Assembly: GCF_009733595.1 (NCBI RefSeq)
Contig: NZ_WOFH01000010.1
Span: 248,001-312,000, forward strand
Direction of reading: 5' to 3'
Length of the DNA: 64,000 nucleotides
Source: Actinomadura litoris
GTDB lineage: Bacteria; Actinomycetota; Actinomycetes; Streptosporangiales; Streptosporangiaceae
Under the pieces are notes generated by a model. That model worked only from the letters and a program-made list of their open reading frames with translations, did not search any database and had not been told where the DNA came from. Shown here piece by piece: positions 47,528 to 55,520 of the stretch. The position numbers were made by a program, and so were the translations under genes. The number at the start of each line of letters is the position of its first letter. Position 1 is the stretch's first letter.

Positions 47528-48121
47528 ATGACTGAGACCACGACCGAGCGGCGGGCGGGACGGCCGCGCAGCGAACGGGCCGAGCGGGCCATCGTCGAGG
47601 CCACGCTCGACCTGCTCGCCGCGGAGTCGGGGGTCGCGGGCGTGACCATCGAGGCGGTCGCCTCCCGCGCCGGCGTCGGCAAGGCCACGATCTACCGGCG
47701 CTGGCCCAACAAGGAGGCGCTGATCGTGCACGCGCTCGCGACGGTGAAGGCGCCGCTGCCCGAGCCGTCCGGCGGGTCCGTCCGCGAGGACCTCCTGGAG
47801 CTCGCGCTCGCGATGGGCGCCGAACGCAAGCGGAAGTACGCCAAGTGCTTCTGGAACGTGGTCGGCAGCGCGGAGAAGCACCCCACCCTGTACGCCCGCT
47901 ACCGGCAGGACGTCATCGAACCGCGCCGCGACGTCATCCGCGCGGTGCTGGCCCGGGGCGTGCGCGGGGGCGAGCTGCGCGCCGACCTCGACCTGGAGGT
48001 GGGGGTCACGATGCTCGTCGGATCGCTGTCGACCCGGGTGCCGGGCGAGGCGCTGCCCGACGGCTACGCCGAGACCGTCGTCGACACCCTGATCCGCGGC
48101 ATCGGCGCCCCCGGCAGTTGA
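47528..48121 (+). CDS. TetR-family regulator of the upstream MFS exporter
   Basis: The 197-residue protein has an N-terminal HTH: RPRSERAERAIVEATLDLLAAESGVAGVTIEAVASRAGVGKATIYRRWPNKEALIVHAL (residues about 12-70). It is followed by the longer helical ligand domain of the TetR_C_16/AcrR-like group. It starts 14 nt after the MFS stop and is probably autoregulated through the 45894-45911 palindrome. A small AT-rich hairpin follows its stop. Confidence 0.92.
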   Translation: MTETTTERRAGRPRSERAERAIVEATLDLLAAESGVAGVTIEAVASRAGVGKATIYRRWPNKEALIVHALATVKAPLPEPSGGSVREDLLELALAMGAERKRKYAKCFWNVVGSAEKHPTLYARYRQDVIEPRRDVIRAVLARGVRGGELRADLDLEVGVTMLVGSLSTRVPGEALPDGYAETVVDTLIRGIGAPGS

Positions 48122-48142
48122 AAACGGAATCAGTTTTCCAAC
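48117..48142 (+). terminator. Hairpin at the end of the TetR gene
   Basis: GTTGAAAAC (48117-48125) and GTTTTCCAAC (48133-48142) pair with one bulge, overlapping the stop codon. AT-rich arms are unusual here, so an operator role is possible instead of termination. Confidence 0.45.
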
Positions 48143-48232
48143 GGTAACCGTGATCTTCTCCCCTGATCCCTAGTCATGCCCCATACTGTCGCTGGGTAGT
48201 GCTAAGACGAACGGCTTTCTGGAGCGCGTCAG

Positions 48233-50344
48233 GTGAGATCCGTCATGGCGCCGCGAGGCGATGCACCCGCCGCCGATTCCGCGTCCCGGACCCTGGTCCT
48301 CGGTATCGACGGGGTCCGGCGGGTCGTGCAGTGCGGGCCGAACGTGGGAACCGTCATCGGCCGCACGACGGGGGACCTGATCGGCCGTCCCGCCGCCGAT
48401 CTGGTGGGCGACGAGGGCAAGGCCGAACTCGAAACCCTGCTGGAGGCGATCGGCGCGGGGCAGGAGCGCACCGCCGTCCTGCCGGTGCTGCGCGGCGACC
48501 GGACCGTCACCGACGCGGTCGTCACCGCGCAGCCGATGGTGGGCGACGAGGCCGGCGCCGCGGCCGGGCTGCTGTTCGTCCGGGTGGCGCTGCCGCCCAG
48601 CGAGCGCTACCAGGACCCGGCGCTCATGCGCCGCGCGCTGATGGACGACCAGGTCACCCGGTTCGGCGCCTCGCTCGACCTCGACCAGTCCGCGCGCGGG
48701 CTCGTGGACGCGGTCGTCCCGCACTTCTGCACGGCCGCGTCCGTCCTGGTGCTGGAGAGCCTCGTCGCGGCCGACGAGGTGCACAGCGAGTCCGGCTCGG
48801 CGGTGCTGCGCCGCATCGCGGTGACCTCCGACGACGGCAACCCGGCGTGGACGTCGGCGTTCCCCGTCGGCGAGGTGCTGGTGTTCCCCGAGGGCACCCC
48901 CTACCGCGAGGTGATGGACACCGCCCGCCCCGTCCACCTGCCCCACATCGACGAGGACGCCGCGGGCTCCATCGGCACCAAGTGGCGCCGCGGCCCCGCG
49001 GGCGACCTGCTCAAGGGTGTGTCGATGGTGCTGCTGCCGATGATCGCGCGCGACACCCTGCTCGGCTTCATCGCCTGCACCCGCGTCCCCGGCTTCCGCA
49101 AGTTCGACGCCTACGACGTCGAGATCGGCATGGAGTTCGCCGCCCGCGCCGCGATCGTCATCGACAACGCGCGGCTGTTCAGCCGCGAGCGCGCCACCGC
49201 GCTCGCGCTCCAGCGCAGCCTGCTGCCGAACCGGCTGTCGGCGCCGTCCTCGGTCGAGGTCCGGCACCGCTACCTGCCCGGCAGCAAGCTCGTCGAGGTC
49301 GGCGGCGACTGGTATGAGTCGATCGCGCTGCCCGGCGCCCGCGTCGCGCTGATCGTCGGCGACGTCGCCGGGCACGGCGTCCGCGCCGCCGTCACGATGG
49401 GACGGCTCCGCACCGCGCTGCACACGCTCGCGAACCTCGAACTCCCGCCCGCCGACGCCCTGCACGTCATGCACGAGCTGATGATCGAGCTGGGCGAGCA
49501 GGAACCCCACTTCGCGACCTGCGTGTACGCGGTCTACGACGCGACGAGCGGCACGATCGAGATCGCCTCCGCCGGGCACCTGCCGCCGCTGCTCGCCGGC
49601 CCCGCCGGAGACAACGAGTACCTCCAGGTCCCGCCCGCGCCGCCGCTCGGCGTCGCGGGCGGCCAGGCCATCGAGAGCCGTGAGTTCACCGTCGAGGACG
49701 GCAGCCTCTTCGTCATCTACACCGACGGCCTCGTCGAGAACCGCGGCCGCGACATCGACGACGGCCTCGCGCGGCTGCGCGGCATCTTCGGCCCCGGCTC
49801 GGTGGAGCGTCCCATGGAGGACCTCGCCAAGGCCACGCTCGACGGCGTCTACGCCGACCAGCACCGCGACGACATCGCCGTCCTCATCGCCCGGCTGCGC
49901 CGCCTCCCCGAGGACCGCTGCGCCTCCTGGTCCCTTCCGGCCGACCCGGCCGCGGTCCGCCGCGCGCGGGGCCACGTCCGCACCCGCCTGGAGGAGTGGG
50001 GCCTGGAGGACCTCGACTACACCACGCAGCTGCTGGCGTCCGAACTCATCACCAACGCCATGCGCTACGCGCACGGCCCCATCGAGCTGCGCCTGCTGCT
50101 GGAGCGCACCCTCGTGTGCGAGGTGCTGGACCGTTCTGCCGCCCTGCCCCGCCTCCGCCGCGCCGAGGACGACGACGAGAACGGCCGCGGCCTCCTCGTC
50201 GTCAGCCAGCTGGCCCACCGCTGGGGCACCCGCCGCACCGCGTCCGGCAAGGTCGTCTGGTGCGAGCAGATCGTCCCCGGCGTCGACCCCGACCCCGCCG
50301 ACCAGGTCTCCTCCTGGCCCGGCGAAAGCCACCACCGCGAATGA
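48233..50344 (+). CDS. Multidomain PP2C (SpoIIE-type) phosphatase with GAF and RsbW-like ATPase domains
   Basis: The 703-residue protein contains a PAS-like N-terminus (residues about 18-120), a GAF domain (about 135-330) and a PPM/SpoIIE phosphatase domain (about 345-560). Metal-binding segments are VEVGGDWYESIAL, GDVAGHGVRAAVTM and FVIYTDGLVENRG. A C-terminal anti-sigma-factor-kinase-like HATPase follows (about 570-700; ELITNAMRYAHGP, ENGRGLLVVSQLAHRWG). Such proteins act in partner-switching control of sigma factors: the phosphatase removes phosphate from an anti-anti-sigma factor and the RsbW-like domain may phosphorylate it. GTG 48233, with a weak GGAG 8 nt upstream; ATG 48245 is an alternative. 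No sigma factor is adjacent. Confidence 0.92.
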   Translation: MRSVMAPRGDAPAADSASRTLVLGIDGVRRVVQCGPNVGTVIGRTTGDLIGRPAADLVGDEGKAELETLLEAIGAGQERTAVLPVLRGDRTVTDAVVTAQPMVGDEAGAAAGLLFVRVALPPSERYQDPALMRRALMDDQVTRFGASLDLDQSARGLVDAVVPHFCTAASVLVLESLVAADEVHSESGSAVLRRIAVTSDDGNPAWTSAFPVGEVLVFPEGTPYREVMDTARPVHLPHIDEDAAGSIGTKWRRGPAGDLLKGVSMVLLPMIARDTLLGFIACTRVPGFRKFDAYDVEIGMEFAARAAIVIDNARLFSRERATALALQRSLLPNRLSAPSSVEVRHRYLPGSKLVEVGGDWYESIALPGARVALIVGDVAGHGVRAAVTMGRLRTALHTLANLELPPADALHVMHELMIELGEQEPHFATCVYAVYDATSGTIEIASAGHLPPLLAGPAGDNEYLQVPPAPPLGVAGGQAIESREFTVEDGSLFVIYTDGLVENRGRDIDDGLARLRGIFGPGSVERPMEDLAKATLDGVYADQHRDDIAVLIARLRRLPEDRCASWSLPADPAAVRRARGHVRTRLEEWGLEDLDYTTQLLASELITNAMRYAHGPIELRLLLERTLVCEVLDRSAALPRLRRAEDDDENGRGLLVVSQLAHRWGTRRTASGKVVWCEQIVPGVDPDPADQVSSWPGESHHRE

Positions 50345-50384
50345 CCCGGGGCGGCCGCGCGCCCTCGGCGCCCGGCCGCGGAGG

Positions 50385-51308
50385 TCAGGCGGAGAGGGCG
50401 CGGTGGAGGGAGGCCGCGGCTATCGCTATCGCGGTGACGCGGGTGGCGTAGGCGAGGCGGGCGGGGTCCATGCGGGTGCCCGCCGCCAGGTGGCGGTCGT
50501 GGTCCAGGAAGAGGGCCTCCGCTCCGACGTCGTGGAGGATCTCGCGGGCCTTCGCCACGTCGATCGTGCGGCGGCGGCCCTGGGGGTGGTGGGCGGTGAA
50601 CACCACGATCGTCCGGGGGACGACGCGGGCCAGGGGGCCGGCCGAGAGGAAGTCCAGGGCCCGGCCCGCGCTCGCGGCGCCCTCCGGGGTGGCCGGGGTG
50701 ACCATGACCTGCGCGTGCGCGCCCGCCAGGACGGCGTGGTGCAGAGGGGTGTGGACGCCGACGCCGCAGTCGGCCACCGTCACCCCGAAGAAGCGGCTCA
50801 GCGGCAGGCCGGCCGCCTGGTAGACGGCGGCGTCCAGACCGGCGCCCGCGACCGCGCCCTGGGAGCCGGGGAGGGCCCAGAAGTGCTCGCCGAGGCGGGT
50901 CAGATAGGGCTCGACCTCGGCGAAGGAGGCCGTGCGGAGGTCGGCGCGGGCCAGGTCGGCGAGCGGGCGTCCGGCGGGGACGCCGAGCCGGAGCGGCAGC
51001 GAGCCGAGTTCCGGGTCGACGTCCAGCGCGAGCACGCGGTCCTGCCGGTAGCGGGCGAAGACCGAGGAGATCAGCGCGGAGACCGTGCTCTTGCCCGATC
51101 CGCCGCGGATGCCCGTCACGGCGATCCGGCGCCCGGTGGTGACCGGGTGCTGGACCCAGCGGCCGTGCTCGGCCAGCGCCTGGACGTCCGGGGACGTGCG
51201 GAACGGCCGGGCGGCGCCCCTGCCGATCCTGCGCAGGAGCGGGTCGCCGTGCACGTCGTGCTTGAGCAGGTCGTCCGCCGAGGGTTCGGCGTCCCGTCGG
51301 TCAGCCAC
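50385..51308 (-). CDS. MinD/ParA-like ATPase with N-terminal extension (EspI-like)
   Basis: The 307-residue protein has a leader of about 60 residues followed by a P-loop ATPase. The Walker A motif is VTGIRGGSGKSTVSALISSV (deviant, GGSGKST), with LALDVDPELGSL as the partner Asp strand and VTVADCGVGVHTPLHHAVLAGAHAQVMVTPATPEGA for Walker B and switch II. This pattern fits actinobacterial MinD-like ATPases such as the type VII secretion-associated EspI group. No ESX genes are adjacent. It starts 10 nt after the nadE stop, so it is co-transcribed with nadE. Role unknown. Confidence 0.82.
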   Translation of the reverse strand: MADRRDAEPSADDLLKHDVHGDPLLRRIGRGAARPFRTSPDVQALAEHGRWVQHPVTTGRRIAVTGIRGGSGKSTVSALISSVFARYRQDRVLALDVDPELGSLPLRLGVPAGRPLADLARADLRTASFAEVEPYLTRLGEHFWALPGSQGAVAGAGLDAAVYQAAGLPLSRFFGVTVADCGVGVHTPLHHAVLAGAHAQVMVTPATPEGAASAGRALDFLSAGPLARVVPRTIVVFTAHHPQGRRRTIDVAKAREILHDVGAEALFLDHDRHLAAGTRMDPARLAYATRVTAIAIAAASLHRALSA

Positions 51309-51318
51309 GCGCGGCCTC

Positions 51319-53133
51319 TCAGCCGGCGGACGGTTCGCGCCAGCGGTTGGTGATCGGCAGGCGCCGGTCGCGGCCGAAGTTCTTGGGGGTGGTCTTCGGG
51401 CCGGGCGGGTACTGGCGGCGCTTGTACTCGGCGAGGTCGACCAGGCGGATCACGCGCTCGACCAGCGCCGGGTCGTGGCCGGCGGCGACGAGGGCGTCGC
51501 GGCCGAGGTCGCGCTCGACGTAGTCGACGATGAGCGGGTCCAGGACGGCGTAGTCGGGCAGCGAGTCGCGGTCGCGCTGGTCGGGGCGCAGCTCCGCCGA
51601 CGGCTCCTTGACGATGATCGCCTCGGGGATCGGCTCCTGCGCGAACGGGTGCAGGAACGGCAGGCCGCCGCCGTCCGGGACGGTGTCGCGCCAGCGGGCG
51701 AGGGCCCACACCATCGTCTTGGTGAGGTCCTTGATGGGGCCGAAGCCGCCCGCGGAGTCGCCGTAGAGGGTGGAGTAGCCGGTGGCCAGCTCGCTCTTGT
51801 TGCCGCCGGTCAGCACGAGGTGGCCGTGCTCGTTCGACAGCCCCATCCACACGTTCGCGCGGATGCGGGCCTGGAGGTTCTCGGCGGCGAGGCCGTGCAG
51901 GTCGAGTTCGGCCTCGAACGCCTCGACCATGCCGCCGATCGGGACGATCCGCGAGTTGATCCCCTGCCGCTTGACGAGGTCCTCGGCGTCGGTGACCGAT
52001 CCTTCGGAGGAGTAGCGGCTCGGCAGCAGGACGGCGTGCACGTTCTCGGGGCCGATCGCGTCCGCGGCGATGGTCGCGACGAGCGCGGAGTCGATGCCGC
52101 CGGACAGGCCGAGCAGCACCGAGCGGAAGCCGTTCTTGCGGACGTAGTCGCGGGTGCCGAGCACGAGCGCCGCGTACACCTCGGCGAGGTCGTCCAGGGG
52201 TTCGGCGACGGACTGCGGCTCGACGGGGTAGGCGGGCAGCGTCGTGTCGGAGAGCGTGCGCCGGTCGACGGTGATGGTGGTGCCGTCGCCCGCGTCCACG
52301 GGGGTGCGGCCCGGACGGGCGGACGGGTCGGCCGCGGGCAGCGCGAGGTCGGCGACGAGCAGGTGCTCGGTGAACTGCGGGCCGCGGGCGAGGAGCGTTC
52401 CGTCGGCGCCGACGATGACGGAGTCGCCGTCGAAGACGAGCTCGTCCTGGCCGCCGACCATGTTGACGTAGGCGAGCGCGCAGCCGGCCTCGCGGGCGCG
52501 CTCGGCGCACAGGTCGAGGCGGACGTCGTCCTTGTCGCGCTCGTAGGGGGAGGCGTTGAGGGCGAGCAGCAGCCCGGCGCCCGCGGTGGCGGTGACGCCG
52601 ACGGGGCCGCCGTCCTGCCAGAGGTCCTCGCAGATGACGGTGGCGACGTCCACGCCGTGCAGCCGGACGACGGGCAGCCGGTCGCCGCGCACGAAGATCC
52701 GGTACTCGTCGAACACGCCGTAGTTCGGCAGGTGGTGCTTGGCGGACCGGACGAGCACCTCGCCGCCGTGCAGCCACGCGGCGGCGTTGAGCGGCGACCC
52801 GGCGGGGCGGCCGGGACGGCTCGGGTCGCGGGCGAGCCCCACCACCTGGCGGTCGAGGTAGCCGGTGACGACCGCGAGGTCGCCGAGGCCCTCGGCGGCG
52901 AGGCGGCGGGCGACGCCCGCCAGCGCCCGCTGGGACGCCTCGACGAAGGAGCCGCGCAGCGCGAGGTCCTCCACCGGGTAGCCGGTCAGCATCATCTCGG
53001 GGAAGGCGACCAGGTGCGCGCCCGCGGCGGCGGCGCGCCGGGCCCACTCCACGATCAGGTCGGCGTTGCCGCCGAGGTCGCCGACGGTCGGGTTCACCTG
53101 CGCGAGCGCGATCCTGAGCTGTGCCACGATCAC
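51319..53133 (-). CDS. nadE: Glutamine-dependent NAD+ synthetase
   Basis: The 604-residue two-domain enzyme makes NAD from deamido-NAD, ATP and glutamine. The N-terminal nitrilase-like glutaminase has the catalytic triad Glu in FPEMMLTGYP (about E46), Lys in RSAKHHLPNYGVF and Cys in ATVICEDLWQDG. The C-terminal synthetase has the PP-loop LGLSGGIDSALVATIAADAIG, SSEGSVTDAEDL and GNKSELATGYSTLYGDSAGGF. The N-terminal GTG at 53133 or 53127 is uncertain because no ribosome site is clear. A perfect 19-bp palindrome lies just upstream (53169-53187). The MinD-like ATPase follows in the same operon. Confidence 0.96.
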   Translation of the reverse strand: MIVAQLRIALAQVNPTVGDLGGNADLIVEWARRAAAAGAHLVAFPEMMLTGYPVEDLALRGSFVEASQRALAGVARRLAAEGLGDLAVVTGYLDRQVVGLARDPSRPGRPAGSPLNAAAWLHGGEVLVRSAKHHLPNYGVFDEYRIFVRGDRLPVVRLHGVDVATVICEDLWQDGGPVGVTATAGAGLLLALNASPYERDKDDVRLDLCAERAREAGCALAYVNMVGGQDELVFDGDSVIVGADGTLLARGPQFTEHLLVADLALPAADPSARPGRTPVDAGDGTTITVDRRTLSDTTLPAYPVEPQSVAEPLDDLAEVYAALVLGTRDYVRKNGFRSVLLGLSGGIDSALVATIAADAIGPENVHAVLLPSRYSSEGSVTDAEDLVKRQGINSRIVPIGGMVEAFEAELDLHGLAAENLQARIRANVWMGLSNEHGHLVLTGGNKSELATGYSTLYGDSAGGFGPIKDLTKTMVWALARWRDTVPDGGGLPFLHPFAQEPIPEAIIVKEPSAELRPDQRDRDSLPDYAVLDPLIVDYVERDLGRDALVAAGHDPALVERVIRLVDLAEYKRRQYPPGPKTTPKNFGRDRRLPITNRWREPSAG

Positions 53134-53168
53134 AGCCTAATTCGTCCCGGCCCGATTCGCCGGGCGAG

Positions 53169-53187
53169 TTTCGTCACTGTGACGAAA
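53169..53187 (-). promoter_or_regulatory. Perfect 19-bp palindrome upstream of nadE
   Basis: TTTCGTCACTGTGACGAAA (9-bp arms, single central T) overlaps the stop codon of the MFS gene and lies 36 bp upstream of the nadE start on the minus strand. It may be an operator for nadE or the stem of a terminator; a loop of one base makes a hairpin poor, which favours an operator. Confidence 0.6.
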
Positions 53188-54427
53188 AGGCGAGGACGTG
53201 GCGGCGCCGGATCGCGGGGCCGAGCGCGAGCTGCGCCGCGGCCGCCGCGAGGCCGAGTGCCAGGCAGGTCAGCCACAGCGCGGGGCCGCCCCCGGCGTCC
53301 AGCAGCAGGGTGCCGCCGAGCGGCGCCAGCAGGAACCCGCCCGACCACGCCATCCCGTACAGGCCGCTGTAGCGTCCGCGCAGGTGGGGCGGGGCGAGGT
53401 CGGCGACGACGGCCTGCAGGACCGACGCGGCCATGATCTCCCCGATCGTCCACACCAGGATCGCCGCGATGTACCCGGCGAGCGTCGAGGCGAACGCCAT
53501 CGACCCGAACCCGAGGCCGACCAGGCAGAACCCGGCGGCCATCACGAGGCTGTGGTCGCGCCGCGCTAGCCACGCGTTGACCAGCGGCTGCACGATGATG
53601 ATCAGGACGCCGTTGGCCGCGAACGCCACGCCGTAGTCGCGCGGGCCGAGGCCCTCCTCCTTCATCGCGAGCGGCATCGTGGTCAGGCACTGCATCAGCA
53701 CGAACGTGTAGACCAGCGCGACCAGCGCGTAGGCGACCATGACCCGGTCGCGCAGCACCCGGCCGAACCCGCCGGGCGGCGCGTCCGCGGCCGCGCGGGT
53801 CCGCGTCTCGGGGACGGCGCGCCAGACCAGGAGCCCGAACGCCGCGCAGGTCAGCGCGTCGATCCAGAACAGCCACAGGAACCCCTGCTGCGCGAGCGTC
53901 CCGCCGAGCACCATCGCGACCGCCCAGCCGAGGTTGACCGCCCAGAACAGCAGCCCGAACGCGCGCGGGCGGTCGGCGGGGGAGACGAGGTCGGCCACCA
54001 TCGCCTGCGAGGCGGGCCGGTACATGTCCAGCAGCAGCCCGAACACCAGCGCGGACACAATGATCGCGGGCAGGCCCTGCGCGTAGCCGAGCGCGAGCAT
54101 CGCGACGCCGGTGCCGACGGTCGCGAACGTCAGCGTCGCGCGGCGGCCGAGCCGGTCGGCGAGCGCGCCGCCCGCGAGCTGCCCGGCGAAGGAGCCCGCG
54201 CCGATCACCGCCATGACCGCGCCGGCCTCGGCGAGCGACAGCCCCCGCATCGTCGTCAGGTAGAGCCCCATGAACGGCTCGACCATCGTCCCGAGGCGGT
54301 TGAGCAGGGTGCCCGCCCACAGGAACCAGAACGTGCGGGGGAACCCGCCGACGCGGGGGTGCAGGAACGCGGCGAGCCGGCCGGTGGACGGCGGCATGCC
54401 GACGGGAGCGTCTTCCAGGGTGGCCAC
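53174..54427 (-). CDS. MFS transporter (DHA1-like), paired with an ArsR-family regulator
   Basis: The 417-residue protein has 12 predicted helices. It has FWFLWAGTLLNRLGTMVEPFMGLYL in TM1-2, motif A (LAGGALADRLGRRATLTFA) and SALVFGLLLDMYRPASQAMVADLV as usual in drug-efflux MFS proteins. It is divergent from the ArsR-type gene at 54483 across a 55-bp gap with a palindrome, so it is probably regulated by that protein. Its stop codon overlaps the nadE upstream palindrome. Confidence 0.9.
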   Translation of the reverse strand: MATLEDAPVGMPPSTGRLAAFLHPRVGGFPRTFWFLWAGTLLNRLGTMVEPFMGLYLTTMRGLSLAEAGAVMAVIGAGSFAGQLAGGALADRLGRRATLTFATVGTGVAMLALGYAQGLPAIIVSALVFGLLLDMYRPASQAMVADLVSPADRPRAFGLLFWAVNLGWAVAMVLGGTLAQQGFLWLFWIDALTCAAFGLLVWRAVPETRTRAAADAPPGGFGRVLRDRVMVAYALVALVYTFVLMQCLTTMPLAMKEEGLGPRDYGVAFAANGVLIIIVQPLVNAWLARRDHSLVMAAGFCLVGLGFGSMAFASTLAGYIAAILVWTIGEIMAASVLQAVVADLAPPHLRGRYSGLYGMAWSGGFLLAPLGGTLLLDAGGGPALWLTCLALGLAAAAAQLALGPAIRRRHVLAFSSQ

Positions 54428-54466
54428 CCACCGATGGTGCGGTCCACCCCGGCGGCGGCGACAATG

Positions 54467-54484
54467 ATTTAGCCTGTGCTAAAT
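54467..54484. promoter_or_regulatory. ArsR-family operator overlapping the regulator's start codon
   Basis: ATTTAGC (54467-54473) and GCTAAAT (54478-54484) form a perfect 7-bp inverted repeat with spacer CTGT, nearly extendable by three more bases each side. It overlaps the ATG at 54483 of the ArsR-type gene and lies 40 bp upstream of the divergent MFS start. Confidence 0.7.
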
Positions 54485-55520
54485 GATCGAGCTGGTGTTC
54501 GCCCCGGACGACGTCGCGCGCGTCCGGTTCGCGTTCTCCCCGCTGTGGGAGATGGTGCGCAGCCTGCGGGTCCTCGGCGACCCGTCGGGGCACGCGCTGC
54601 ACCTGCCGTGGGTGCGCGCCGTCCGTCCCGGCCTGGACGGCCTCGACCTGGGTCTGCTGCACGTGCTCGTCAAGCCCTGGGGCTACATCCCCGACTTCCT
54701 CACCCCGCCGCCGGTGACCCCGCTGCCCGACCTGCGGGCCGAGCTGGACGTCGTCCGCGCGACGCCCCCGGAGGTGGTCGCCGCCGAGCTGCGCTGGACG
54801 GAGCGCGGCGGCAGCGCCGGACCGGAGCGGCTGGCGCTCGCCGACGACCCGGAGCGCGCCCTGGCGGACATCGCCGACGCCCTCGAACGCTACTGGGCCG
54901 CCGCCGTGGAGCCGTTCTGGCCGCGCGTCCGCGACCTGCTGGAGGGCGACGTCCTGCGCCGCACCCGCGCGCTGGCCGCGCGGGGCGCCGAGGGCGTGTT
55001 CGCCGACCTCCACGAGGCGGTCGCCTGGCGCGCCGGGCGGCTGTTCATCGACCGGCGCTGGCACCACCACGGCGAGCTGGCCGGGAGCGGGCTGCTCCTG
55101 GTCCCGAGCGTGTTCGTGTGGCCGAGCGTGTCGGTGATGCTGCCGCCCTACCAGGCGATGCTCAGCTACCCGCCGACCGGCGTCGCGACGCTGTGGGAGT
55201 CGGGCGGGCGCGGCGCCGGGTCCCGCGTGCCGGACGCGCTCGCCGCGCTGGTCGGCCGCCGCCGCGCCGAGCTGCTCATCGCGCTCGCCGCCCCCGCGTC
55301 CACGACGGAGCTGGCCGCGCGGATGGACGTCACGGCGGGCGCGGTCAGCCAGCACCTCGGCGTGCTGCGCGCCTGCGGCCTGGTGTCCGGGCACCGGATG
55401 GGGCGCAGCGTCCTGTACGTCCGCACCCCCGAGGGCGACGCGCTGACCGCCAACAGCGCTCAGCGCAGCGAGGCCAGGGCGTCCAGGCGCAGGGACGTCA
55501 CCGAGCCGCCGGACTCGTAG
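54483..55520 (+). CDS. ArsR-family regulator with long N-terminal domain (DUF5937-type)
   Basis: The 345-residue protein is much longer than ordinary ArsR repressors. Residues 1-240 form a DUF5937-type domain (MIELVFAPDDVARVRFAFSP, then LWEMVRSLRVLGDP; RLFIDRRWHHHGELAGSGLLLVPSVFVWP). The last ~90 residues are the winged helix (LAAPASTTELAARMDVTAGAVSQHLGVLRACGLVSGHRMGRSVLYV). It has no Cys-rich metal site, so the ligand is probably not a metal. No Shine-Dalgarno precedes ATG 54483 because an operator occupies that position; the mRNA may be leaderless. Its 3' end overlaps the convergent terpene synthase gene by 61 nt. Confidence 0.88.
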   Translation: MIELVFAPDDVARVRFAFSPLWEMVRSLRVLGDPSGHALHLPWVRAVRPGLDGLDLGLLHVLVKPWGYIPDFLTPPPVTPLPDLRAELDVVRATPPEVVAAELRWTERGGSAGPERLALADDPERALADIADALERYWAAAVEPFWPRVRDLLEGDVLRRTRALAARGAEGVFADLHEAVAWRAGRLFIDRRWHHHGELAGSGLLLVPSVFVWPSVSVMLPPYQAMLSYPPTGVATLWESGGRGAGSRVPDALAALVGRRRAELLIALAAPASTTELAARMDVTAGAVSQHLGVLRACGLVSGHRMGRSVLYVRTPEGDALTANSAQRSEARASRRRDVTEPPDS

